A stretch of DNA of 5,817 bases. Source: Deltaproteobacteria bacterium RIFOXYA12_FULL_61_11 (GTDB taxonomy: Bacteria; Bdellovibrionota_F; JAHFAK01; YA12-FULL-61-11). Below, in pieces: positions 1 through 5,766 of this stretch. The DNA lies in contig MGSU01000275.1 in the NCBI GenBank assembly GCA_001799195.1, positions 1 through 5,817 of the forward strand, in the 5' to 3' direction. Made by a program: the position numbers and the translations under genes. Below the pieces are notes generated by a model. That model made no database searches. It saw only the letters and a list, made by a program, of their open reading frames with translations, and was not told the DNA's origin. Position 1 is the stretch's first letter. The number at the start of each line of letters is the position of its first letter.

Positions 1-148
1 TGGGCGTGGAGCGGGATTATAGGAGCGAGTGGCAGGGGTGGCAAGTTGAAAGGCGCCGAGATTGGGTACGATCCTGGCATTCCGATATCCGCTGGAAGAT
101 CTCTGGCTTTTCTCCCCCATTTCCTGTACAGCAAAGTGTCGTACTTCG
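1..148. other. Upstream region of the M28 peptidase gene, no gene seen
   Basis: No convincing coding sequence covers this stretch. The reading frame of the peptidase can be extended back to a TTG at 62, but the 34 extra residues do not look like a signal peptide and have no good ribosome binding site. A TTGAAA at 46-51 followed 15 bases later by TACGAT (67-72) is a weak promoter-like pair, not strong enough to call. The promoter of the downstream genes presumably lies here or to the left of the window. Confidence 0.4.
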
Positions 149-150
149 AT

Positions 151-156
151 GAGGAG
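151..156 (+). promoter_or_regulatory. Ribosome binding site deciding the M28 peptidase start
   Basis: GAGGAG lies 7 bases before the ATG at 164 and is the only good Shine-Dalgarno match in the region. It overlaps the alternative ATG at 149 and abuts the one at 158, so it favours 164 as the start. From there the protein opens directly with a hydrophobic signal sequence. Confidence 0.6.
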
Positions 157-163
157 AATGCTC

Positions 164-1492
164 ATGCTGTTCCGTTGCTGGATCCTGCTGGGTTGCCTGT
201 TCCCGATCCTCCTCCTCGCCGCTCCCGGTGACAGGGTCGTGCTGAGCGTCCTCGATGACGAGCAGGTCGTCGATTTCCTCGCCGGTGCTCCAGCCGGCGA
301 GTTGGTCTTCTCCATGCACGGGGTCCACCTCTTCCGCCACCCCCCGACCACGCCGTTGAACGAGCAGGTCAAGATCGTATTCGTCCAGCCGGCCGAGGAA
401 CACCTCTACCATGTCGCCGTACCGTCGCCCCAGAGTTGGAAAGAACTCGCGGCCTACGGCACGGTGCTCCATCGCGGACCGGGCTTCTGTTTACAACTCC
501 TGGACGAGGGAGCGTCCGAGAAGGTCATGGCCGTGGTGCAAGAGAGTCCCCTCGTCCTCGACGGTGGGGTGGTCAGGGTACTCCTGGATGAAGCGGTGGC
601 TGGAAGTTTCTCCCTTGGACAGAGCGATCTGCCCCCGGTGCAGAAGGATGAGCGCATTGCCTCGGTCCTGGCCGGCATGACTCCTGCCCGTATCCTCGCG
701 ACGATGCGGCACCTCGAGAGTTATCCCAACCGTCACCACCGGCTACCCACGGCGAACGTCGCTCCGGAGTGGATCCAGGGAGCGATGCGCGGCCTGGTTG
801 CTTCTCCCGAGCAGGTACGCCTGTTCGAACACAAGAACACCCCTCAACGTTCGGTCCTCGCAACCATTCCAGGCACTTCGCCGCACCGGGTCGTGCTCGG
901 AGCGCACCTCGATTCCCTCGCCTCCAAGAACTCCTCCAATCCCGAGGGGCTGGCGCCCGGAGCCGACGACGATGCCTCGGGAGTCGGAGCCATGCTCGCG
1001 ATCATGGCCTCCCTCCGAGAGAGTAAGCTCGTCCTGAAACATACCGTCGATTTCGTCGCCTTTGCCGGTGAGGAGGGAGGACTGCTCGGGAGCCAGGAAG
1101 TCGCCAAGGACTATCGTCAACGCGGACTGACCGTACTCGGCATGCTCCAATTGGACATGAACGCGTACCTGCGTCAGGGGGACCCGTTGGTACTCTACTT
1201 CGTCAAAAATGGTACTTCAGCGGAACTCAACACCTTCGCGGCACGCTTGATCGAGACCTATCTCGGCCTGCCCTGCGCGCAGCAGAACTTGTACCTGGGT
1301 ACCAGCGATCATGCCTCGTTCATGCAACAGGGTTTCCCTGCCATCTTCCCGGGAGAGAATCCCCGTGCTTTCAACAATGCCATCCACACCAAAAATGATA
1401 CCACTGCCGTGGCCACCGCCCTGGATTTCTCCCTCGCCAATGCCAGATTGGCGCTAGCGTTTGTGCTGACCCTCGGCGAAATCCTCGACTAA
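164..1492 (+). CDS. Exported M28-family zinc aminopeptidase
   Basis: Predicted 442-residue secreted metallo-aminopeptidase, removing N-terminal residues from peptides outside the cytoplasm. The start at 164 follows GAGGAG at 151-156; ATG at 149 would add five residues. Residues 1-25 form a hydrophobic signal peptide (MLFRCWILLGCLFPILLLAA). An LLGC inside it resembles a lipobox but has too little hydrophobic core before it, so signal peptidase I cleavage is more likely. Residues about 26-165 are a poorly conserved, propeptide-like region. The catalytic domain follows, with all M28 signatures: HLD (H248, D250), GADDDASG (D269), GEEGGLLGSQ (E303 general base, E304 ligand), QLDMN (D331), SDHASF, and IHTKND (H408). 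This set and the spacing match the Vibrio proteolyticus leucine aminopeptidase, except that its Cys pair near the SDHAS motif is absent. Family assignment is firm; exact substrate preference is inference. It is probably first in an operon with the next gene, 49 bases away. Confidence 0.93.
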   Translation: MLFRCWILLGCLFPILLLAAPGDRVVLSVLDDEQVVDFLAGAPAGELVFSMHGVHLFRHPPTTPLNEQVKIVFVQPAEEHLYHVAVPSPQSWKELAAYGTVLHRGPGFCLQLLDEGASEKVMAVVQESPLVLDGGVVRVLLDEAVAGSFSLGQSDLPPVQKDERIASVLAGMTPARILATMRHLESYPNRHHRLPTANVAPEWIQGAMRGLVASPEQVRLFEHKNTPQRSVLATIPGTSPHRVVLGAHLDSLASKNSSNPEGLAPGADDDASGVGAMLAIMASLRESKLVLKHTVDFVAFAGEEGGLLGSQEVAKDYRQRGLTVLGMLQLDMNAYLRQGDPLVLYFVKNGTSAELNTFAARLIETYLGLPCAQQNLYLGTSDHASFMQQGFPAIFPGENPRAFNNAIHTKNDTTAVATALDFSLANARLALAFVLTLGEILD

Positions 1493-1541
1493 GGGGATCA
1501 TCGGGTATATCCGCACCGACCGATCGAGGGAGCGAACCGCC

Positions 1542-2249
1542 ATGGAACTCACCGCCTGCCTGCAGAAGCTCGAACAGCTCGGGACCGAAGATCACCGTAT
1601 ACTGTTGCGACGACTCGGAGTTCCCGAACCGTTGTACGGGGTAAGCTCTACAGACCTGATCCGCTTGGCCGACGAGCTGGGTCGGGACCATGTTTTGGCT
1701 GCCGAATTGTGGGACAGCGGGAACAACGAGGCCCGGATCCTCGCCACCAGGCTCGTCGATCCGACGACGGTGGAGCGTGCGCTGTGCGAGCGCTGGGTCG
1801 GTTCGATCAATGCAACGGTATTGGCCGATTGTTTTGCCCGCGGCATCGTCGGGCCTTCTCCGCATGCTAGGGCCTTGTTGCAGATCTGGCTGCTCGATAG
1901 TCGAGAATACGTGCTGCGCACGGCCTATTGCTTGCTCGGTTGGTTGACCCAAGAGACGTCGACGCTTGCCGAAGAGTTCCTGACCGAACAGTTGACTCTG
2001 CTCGAGGCGAACCTCCACGCAGCCCCAAATGCAGCCCGGGAGACCATGAACAACGCTCTGATCGCCATCGGGACGGTCAACGAGCACCTACGTGACCTCG
2101 CCCTGGCAGCGGCCGATCGCATCGGCCCGGTCACTTTCGAGCGAGGCGGGATCCAGTGCAAAGCCTTCGACGCCCTGGTCTTCATCCAGAAAACCTGGCA
2201 GCGTACAACAACCCTTGCCCGGCGGCAGGGTAGGAAAGGACATGCCTGA
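1542..2249 (+). CDS. AlkD-like DNA alkylation repair family protein (divergent active site)
   Basis: 235 residues, the usual length of the AlkC/AlkD-type HEAT-like repeat family whose typical members bind DNA and excise alkylated bases. Family hallmarks are clear: LYGVSSTDLIRLADELGRDH (residues 31-50), the following ELWDSGNNEARILA, REYVLRTA (121-128) and NNALIAIG (170-177). Compared from memory with family consensus and Bacillus AlkD (W109, D113, R148, W187), the aspartate (D96) and arginine (R126) are kept. The two tryptophans are replaced: the usual NWxxCD reads ATVLAD (T92), and NWALRAIG reads NNALIAIG (N171). Glycosylase activity is therefore uncertain; it may bind DNA without classic excision. 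The start has GAGGGAG at 1526-1532, nine bases upstream. It lies 49 bases after the peptidase gene with no terminator visible, and its last 8 bases overlap the radical SAM gene, so the three are likely co-transcribed. Confidence 0.85.
   Translation: MELTACLQKLEQLGTEDHRILLRRLGVPEPLYGVSSTDLIRLADELGRDHVLAAELWDSGNNEARILATRLVDPTTVERALCERWVGSINATVLADCFARGIVGPSPHARALLQIWLLDSREYVLRTAYCLLGWLTQETSTLAEEFLTEQLTLLEANLHAAPNAARETMNNALIAIGTVNEHLRDLALAAADRIGPVTFERGGIQCKAFDALVFIQKTWQRTTTLARRQGRKGHA
2232..2240 (+). promoter_or_regulatory. Ribosome binding site of the radical SAM gene, inside the AlkD-like gene
   Basis: AGGAAAGGA immediately precedes the ATG at 2242; its first AGGA is six bases from the start. 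Because it sits inside the last codons of the AlkD-like gene, initiation is probably coupled to termination at 2247-2249. It is the reason for choosing 2242 over the further upstream ATG at 2092. Confidence 0.55.
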
Positions 2250-3420
2250 TGGTCCGGAGGATCGGAGTCGAACCCCGCTTTCGGGTCGTGAGGGCACCTC
2301 GTCCAAGGCACAAAGCGGCTTCGCCCCCTTGGTTTCACGCTGCGCGCTGCTGAAAAGTCGTCTTGATACTCTGGAGCTGTGCGCCTTGTCTTCCAGGAAA
2401 GGAGAGGGAAATCCCTCTGTCCGGGTGCCTTGTTCTTTTGACCTCGGGGTCAACACCGGCTGCAACTCGCGATGCCGATATTGTTCGTTCTGGAGACAAG
2501 ACCACCAGGACCTCGCCTTCGAGCTCATCCGGAAGTTCTTCCGGGGCATCGTAGCCCTAGGAGGACGAGGCCCGACCGTCAACGTGGTTGGCGGGGAGCC
2601 GACCATGCGCGACGATCTGCCGTTGATCTTGGCCGAAGGGACAGGTCTGGGACTGAATATGGTAGTGACCAGCAATGGCTACCGGTTGGCCGAAAACGCC
2701 TATGCCCGGCAGGTGGTTGGAGCTGGGATTTCTCAGGTGGTCCTGAGTCTCGACGGTTTCGAACAAACCAACGACGAGCTGCGCAGGGAGGGGGGGTATC
2801 GTTTGGTGCGTGCCGCTCTTGCTACTATCCGAGACCTCGCCCCCGGCGTCAACCTCGGACTCCTCAGCGTGGTCAGTGGCCGAAATATCTCTGAGTTGCC
2901 AGATTTTATAGAAGAAATGCTGGAAGGTGGCGTGGTCGACAATATTACTCTCCAGGCTTTGACCAATGATCTCGGCTCTACTCCGGATACGCCCTGGTAT
3001 CTCAGCAATCCGTTGTGGCCTTCAAACCTTGATGAAGTTGAGGAGAAGCTCGAGGCGATCGCTCGCATGAGCGAGATCTCGGGTGGGAAGCTTCGTACCT
3101 CTCCCGGACAGATACGTTTCTGGAAACACTATTTCCGAGAGCCCGCAAGGGTGTTGCAGGTACGGCCGTGTTCTATTGGCGATACGTTCCTCGGGTGTAA
3201 TCCTCAGGGGAACATAGTCCTCTGTCCCTTTCTGCCCCCGGTCGGTTCGTTGGTCTCGGACAATGTCTTGGACTGCTTTTACTCGGCCGCAGCCGATCAG
3301 CGCCGAGCTGAGATCGCCGTGTGCAGGAGCGCGTGTAACTTTACTGTGAATTGTCGGTACGAACTCCTCTCGGGTGCTGCGTCCTTCAGGGGAGAGAAAC
3401 GGGAACATCAATCGGTGTAA
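2242..3420 (+). CDS. Radical SAM protein with C-terminal SPASM-like domain
   Basis: 392 residues from the ATG at 2242. A reading frame open back to 2092 lies wholly within the AlkD-like gene and is rejected. Residues 1-65 are an unconserved, Ser/Arg-rich extension. The radical SAM core starts at PCSFDLGVNTGC, with the [4Fe-4S]/SAM motif CNSRCRYC (C74, C78, C81; CX3CX2C) and the SAM-binding GGEP (117-120). LSLDG and the following strands fit the partial TIM barrel. The C-terminus carries C310-x12-G323-x4-C328, as in SPASM domains, plus C319, C345 and C361-x3-C365-x5-C371, so one or two auxiliary iron-sulfur clusters are likely. Such enzymes often modify peptides or proteins, but no precursor peptide is adjacent and the substrate is unknown. 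A GTG at 2425 would give a 331-residue protein starting just before the Cys motif, but its nearest Shine-Dalgarno is too far away. It overlaps the AlkD-like gene by 8 bases and, convergently, the next gene by 13. Confidence 0.9.
   Translation: MPDGPEDRSRTPLSGREGTSSKAQSGFAPLVSRCALLKSRLDTLELCALSSRKGEGNPSVRVPCSFDLGVNTGCNSRCRYCSFWRQDHQDLAFELIRKFFRGIVALGGRGPTVNVVGGEPTMRDDLPLILAEGTGLGLNMVVTSNGYRLAENAYARQVVGAGISQVVLSLDGFEQTNDELRREGGYRLVRAALATIRDLAPGVNLGLLSVVSGRNISELPDFIEEMLEGGVVDNITLQALTNDLGSTPDTPWYLSNPLWPSNLDEVEEKLEAIARMSEISGGKLRTSPGQIRFWKHYFREPARVLQVRPCSIGDTFLGCNPQGNIVLCPFLPPVGSLVSDNVLDCFYSAAADQRRAEIAVCRSACNFTVNCRYELLSGAASFRGEKREHQSV
2250..2277 (-). pseudogene. Possible tRNA 3'-end fragment (T-arm to CCA), antisense
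   Basis: Read on the minus strand this matches the 3' quarter of a tRNA in order and spacing: GG-TTCGACT (T-loop 2272-2266), CCGAT, a 7-base acceptor strand CCTCCGG (2260-2254), discriminator A, and an encoded CCA ending at 2250. No complete tRNA exists: no CCGGAGG 5' acceptor strand is found at the right distance, there is no D-arm or anticodon arm, and the T-stem pairs at only two positions (CGGGG against CCGAT). On the plus strand it encodes EDRSRTP, which resembles the spurious peptides produced by translating across antisense tRNAs. It begins one base after the AlkD-like stop. It could be a leftover attachment-site fragment or a chance match. Confidence 0.25.
2303..2332. repeat. Inverted repeat CCAAGG ... 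CCTTGG within the radical SAM 5' region
   Basis: Six-base perfect arms (2303-2308 and 2327-2332) enclose 18 bases that contain a further short GCG/CGC pairing. It could form a modest hairpin in the mRNA just downstream of the radical SAM start. It lies in the poorly conserved N-terminal extension, close to the tRNA-like fragment. No function can be assigned. Confidence 0.25.
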
Positions 3421-4316
3421 TAGAAACCCCAACCGCTGATTTCTTTACGACCGCCGGTTGCTTCCAAACGATAACCGCTCGCGGTGCGAGTGATCTTCCG
3501 GGTGCCTTGGGTCCTCGAGTTGAATTGGGTGTACGTCAGGGTGTCACCGTCGACCGCAGTAGCAATCGCGACGTGACCGGGCATGAAGAGGATGTCGCCG
3601 GGACGCGGCGGGACCGCACCGCCTTGGGGAGTATAGAGGATGTATTCGCCGTCGCGATTGGCCTTGAAGGCTTTTTCGATGCCGCCGCTGGAGCGTGGGC
3701 CCAAGTCGGCGTCAGCGAGGTCGAAGCCGGCTTGGGTGAAGGCGTAGAGAACGAAATCCGAACACATGAAGGAGCCGGATTCGGAGATGGTCGAACGAGT
3801 ATTGACCGCATAGCGCACCAGCAGGTTCACCGTGCCCCATTGGGTATGGACCGGATAACGTTTGCCGACTTCGAGGTCACGGAAGATGCGTAGGGCGCTT
3901 TCCACCAAGCGTTGCCGGGCAGCCCATTCCGAGAGGGTAGCGGCCGTTTCCGGAGCCTCTTCGAGTTCGGGCTGGGTTTGGGCCACCGGCGCTTGGGCAA
4001 GGTTGACCGGTTGCAGATTGGTCATCGGGGACGGTGAGGTAGGGGCCGAGGGCAGTAAATCGGGGTTCCAACTCGGTGTGGTTTCTGGCTGCGCTTCGGA
4101 GGGGAGTTGTAAGCTGGGTCGTTCAAGAGCGGGCTGCACCACCCCGGTTTCTGCGTACGGGGAGTATTGCTGTTCGTTCCAATCCTCCTCGGGCGTCATG
4201 ACGGGGTATTCGCCGCAACCGATAGAGAACAACAAGGTCAGGAGGCCCAAAACAGTGGAGTAACGGCCGATACCAGTCGGGAAAAGGTAGGTATGAAGGG
4301 TGAAAGCGTTTTTCAT
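3408..4316 (-). CDS. Lipoprotein with CHAP/NlpC-P60-like cysteine hydrolase domain (paralogue 1)
   Basis: 302 residues from the ATG at 4316; a TTG at 4334 would add six residues, and neither start has a good Shine-Dalgarno. The N-terminal hydrophobic segment ends in a lipobox, FSIGC, giving lipidated C34 followed by GEYP, so the protein is probably membrane-anchored in the envelope. Residues about 36-130 are a Pro/Glu/Gln/Thr-rich low-complexity linker. The C-terminal domain has SFMCSDFVLYAF (nucleophile C185), PRPGDILFMPGHVAIA (H248) and TQFNSR (N266), the Cys-His-Asn order and GD...GHVAI context of CHAP/NlpC-P60-type papain-fold enzymes. These usually cleave amide bonds in peptidoglycan; that role here is inference. 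It is about 55% identical by eye to the other lipoprotein over the last 140 residues, and both end in GWGFYY. Its 3' end overlaps the convergent radical SAM gene by 13 bases. Confidence 0.88.
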   Translation of the reverse strand: MKNAFTLHTYLFPTGIGRYSTVLGLLTLLFSIGCGEYPVMTPEEDWNEQQYSPYAETGVVQPALERPSLQLPSEAQPETTPSWNPDLLPSAPTSPSPMTNLQPVNLAQAPVAQTQPELEEAPETAATLSEWAARQRLVESALRIFRDLEVGKRYPVHTQWGTVNLLVRYAVNTRSTISESGSFMCSDFVLYAFTQAGFDLADADLGPRSSGGIEKAFKANRDGEYILYTPQGGAVPPRPGDILFMPGHVAIATAVDGDTLTYTQFNSRTQGTRKITRTASGYRLEATGGRKEISGWGFYYTD

Positions 4317-4317
4317 G

Positions 4318-4440
4318 TGATAAACATTATGCAATAATTGAGCGCAAAATACTTCTCAAAATTTTGGCTATAATTAATTGATATAATAAATATAAAGATG
4401 TCGATTATTGTGGACTATGAAGAAGTATTTTTACCATGTG
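4318..4440. promoter_or_regulatory. AT-rich island upstream of lipoprotein paralogue 1, probable promoter region
   Basis: This stretch is strikingly AT-rich compared with the GC-rich surroundings. It holds two perfect TATAAT hexamers on the plus strand (4369-4374 and 4382-4387) and several TATA-like strings on the minus strand, including CATAAT just before the lipoprotein start. No hexamer has a good -35 partner at 16-18 bases, so no specific promoter can be called. Its position makes it the likely promoter or upstream activating region for the minus-strand lipoprotein gene. The rest of the gap to 4621 holds one small doubtful ORF, one inverted repeat and nothing else recognisable. Confidence 0.35.
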
Positions 4441-4547
4441 CAAATCCTGCAGGCTTCGCCAGGATTAGCATACTCGAACCTGAGGTTGCGGTCAGTATCA
4501 GCGACCTCTCCTTCGAAGATCATGAGAATCTGAGGTATCGAGGATAA
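4398..4547 (+). CDS. Doubtful small ORF, 49 residues, in the gap between the two lipoproteins
   Basis: An ATG at 4398 opens a 49-codon frame ending in TAA at 4545-4547. The peptide starts MSIIVDYEEVFLPCANPAGF and is acidic and soluble-looking, with one cysteine and no signal or membrane segment. In favour: a TATAAT at 4382-4387 could give a nearly leaderless transcript, and the composition looks protein-like. Against: there is no Shine-Dalgarno, the third-position GC is only about 44% (lower than in the neighbouring genes), and an inverted repeat falls inside it. I do not recognise it. It may be noise. Confidence 0.2.
   Translation: MSIIVDYEEVFLPCANPAGFARISILEPEVAVSISDLSFEDHENLRYRG
4443..4466. 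repeat. Inverted repeat AATCCTG ... CAGGATT
   Basis: Perfect 7-base arms flank a 10-base loop (CAGGCTTCGC). Read on the minus strand, it lies about 155 bases beyond the stop of the second lipoprotein and is followed by TTT only. It would be a weak intrinsic terminator at best, or an operator-like palindrome upstream of paralogue 1. Confidence 0.25.
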
Positions 4548-4621
4548 CCATAGAGTGGAGCGGTATGGTCAGAGTTGAGTATCGCTGGATGCATGGACCG
4601 ATTGATGTTCAGAGTTCGGGT

Positions 4622-5536
4622 TCAACGAGGGTAGTAGAAACCCCAGCCGTTGATGGTCATACCGTAGCTTATGTCGATGCGGTAACCGCCACCGGAACGG
4701 GTAAGTTTCCCACTGTATTGAGAGCGGGAGTTGTATTGGGTGTAGGTAATAGTGTCGCCATCGACAGCGGTGATGATGGCCACGTGCCCTTGCATGAAGG
4801 CAATATCGCCGGGTTTTGGTGGAGTATCGCCGCCTTGGGGGGTGAAACTGATATTGTCGCCGTTCTCCTTGTTCTCGAAGGCACTCTGCATACCGCTCGT
4901 GGTACGTGAACCGAGGCCGGACTCGGAAAGATCGTACCCCGCTTGGGTGAAGGTGTAGAGCACGAAATCCGTGCACATGAAGGAGTTGTAGTCCGAGACG
5001 GTATCGTGGGTTCCTTTGGGATAGCGTACGAGCAGGGACAGGGTCGTGCCGCCGGCCTTGACCGGGTACTGGGACCCAGCGTCGAGGGTTTCGTAGACCT
5101 CGAGGGCGGTTTGGACCAGGTGGTTCCTTGCCGCGTCTTCATCGCCATTTGGTGCCGGAGCATCGATGGTAGGAGGTTGGAGGATGGGTTCTGTCGGAAG
5201 CGGGTCGGGTTCAGGTTCGACGGGCAGGTCGACCGGATGGAGATTCACATTGGTGCCGCCGGGTTGGGGCTCCCCTGGCAGTTGTTGTTCGGGAGAAGAG
5301 GGGAGGGTTCCTTGTACCCCGGGAGGTGGAGCCTGAGGAGCGACCAGGCCTGGCCGTTGGCCGTTCGTATAGCCGTATCCGTAGGTGGTTTGATTGGGAT
5401 TGTAGTAGCTGGGGTCTTCCTCCTCGATGGGGTAGTCCCCGCAAGCGGAGAGAGCAAGGAGGAGAATGGATGCAAGATAGGGCAAGAACTGGAAGGGGGT
5501 GAAAGGGAGAGAGTTATTGGTGCATTGAGACTTCAT
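4622..5536 (-). CDS. Lipoprotein with CHAP/NlpC-P60-like cysteine hydrolase domain (paralogue 2)
   Basis: 304 residues from the ATG at 5536, with a weak AGAAGG seven bases upstream. The signal peptide ends in the lipobox ALSAC, giving lipidated C32 followed by GDYP, close to the GEYP of its paralogue. Residues about 38-130 are a low-complexity linker, first Tyr/Asn/Gly-rich and then Pro/Glu-rich. The C-terminal domain carries NSFMCTDFVLYTF (C188), PKPGDIAFMQGHVAII (H251) and TQYNSR (N269), the probable Cys-His-Asn catalytic set of a papain-fold amidase or endopeptidase. The product would be anchored to an envelope membrane, with the enzyme domain held away by the linker. Cell-wall cleavage is inferred from the family. 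It is likely a tandem duplicate of the downstream gene, from which it is separated by about 305 bases, so the two probably have separate promoters. It is divergent from aroC. Confidence 0.9.
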   Translation of the reverse strand: MKSQCTNNSLPFTPFQFLPYLASILLLALSACGDYPIEEEDPSYYNPNQTTYGYGYTNGQRPGLVAPQAPPPGVQGTLPSSPEQQLPGEPQPGGTNVNLHPVDLPVEPEPDPLPTEPILQPPTIDAPAPNGDEDAARNHLVQTALEVYETLDAGSQYPVKAGGTTLSLLVRYPKGTHDTVSDYNSFMCTDFVLYTFTQAGYDLSESGLGSRTTSGMQSAFENKENGDNISFTPQGGDTPPKPGDIAFMQGHVAIITAVDGDTITYTQYNSRSQYSGKLTRSGGGYRIDISYGMTINGWGFYYPR

Positions 5537-5646
5537 GGCTGGGCCTTCTATCCAAGAAATAGGCCAGGCTGAGGTTGGTGCTCACCTCATTAATACATTG
5601 AAATAGTTTAACTGGTGCGACTGTCGAACCTTGACCTGCAGGGTTT

Positions 5647-5671
5647 GCAGAGTTGCAGATGCAAGCTCTGC
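5647..5671. repeat. Palindrome/hairpin in the aroC-lipoprotein divergent region
   Basis: GCAGAG and CTCTGC form the outer arms, and TTGCA and TGCAA pair inside them with one bulged G, making an imperfect hairpin of about 10 base pairs. It is not followed by a T-run, so it is not an intrinsic terminator. Its position between two divergent genes fits an operator or a leader structure. This is inference only. Confidence 0.35.
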
Positions 5672-5729
5672 GCCTCTTGTGCAAAGACATCGACAGGGCT
5701 TGGAGGATCGTGCTAGGGTCGTCGCCGAA

Positions 5730-5745
5730 CCCGGGGAGCCCCGGG
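5730..5745. repeat. GC-rich palindrome just upstream of the aroC ribosome binding site
   Basis: CCCGGGGAGCCCCGGG is a perfect 7-base-pair inverted repeat with only AG between the arms. It ends eight bases before the Shine-Dalgarno of aroC. In RNA it would be a stable hairpin that could affect aroC translation. It has no T-run. Confidence 0.4.
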
Positions 5746-5753
5746 AAGTGTCC

Positions 5754-5760
5754 GGAGGAA
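5754..5760 (+). promoter_or_regulatory. Ribosome binding site deciding the aroC start
   Basis: GGAGGAA lies six bases before the ATG at 5767. It fixes that start over an in-frame ATG at 5659, which would add 36 unconserved residues, and over an out-of-frame ATG at 5760. Confidence 0.7.
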
Positions 5761-5766
5761 TGCCCG

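Noticed and set aside
1371-2087. Long minus-strand reading frame of 238 codons opposite the M28 and AlkD-like genes
   Set aside because: It lies antisense to two genes with clear family motifs, and its translation is low in recognisable structure. It is an open-frame by-product of GC-rich coding DNA.
2092-2241. Upstream extension of the radical SAM frame to ATG 2092
   Set aside because: It lies entirely inside the AlkD-like gene in another frame, gives a Ser/Pro-rich noise-like peptide, and ATG 2242 has a good ribosome binding site.
2250-2330. A complete minus-strand tRNA gene
   Set aside because: Only the 3' end fits. No matching 5' acceptor strand, D-arm or anticodon stem-loop could be found, and the T-stem pairs poorly.
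2088-2675. Minus-strand 195-codon frame over the AlkD-like/radical SAM junction
   Set aside because: It is antisense to the Cys motif region of the radical SAM gene and has no family features.
3351-3893. Plus-strand frame of 180 codons antisense to lipoprotein 1
   Set aside because: It mirrors the catalytic domain of the lipoprotein, and a similar antisense frame occurs opposite the paralogue, as expected from shared codons rather than a gene.
4317-4621. CRISPR array, terminal repeats or insertion-sequence remnant in the gap between the lipoproteins
   Set aside because: There are no repeated units, no paired long inverted ends and no transposase fragments, only short palindromes.
4943-5572. 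Plus-strand frame of 209 codons antisense to lipoprotein 2
   Set aside because: It is antisense to the signal peptide, lipobox and linker of a well-supported gene, and its Gly/Val-rich translation has no motif.
5631-5659. TTGACC at 5631-5636 as the -35 of an aroC promoter
   Set aside because: No acceptable -10 hexamer follows at 16-18 bases; the sequence there is TGCAGA or similar.
5659-5766. N-terminal extension of AroC from the in-frame ATG at 5659
   Set aside because: The known family start motif begins at 5767, which has a strong GGAGGAA at the right distance. The extra residues are unlike chorismate synthase.
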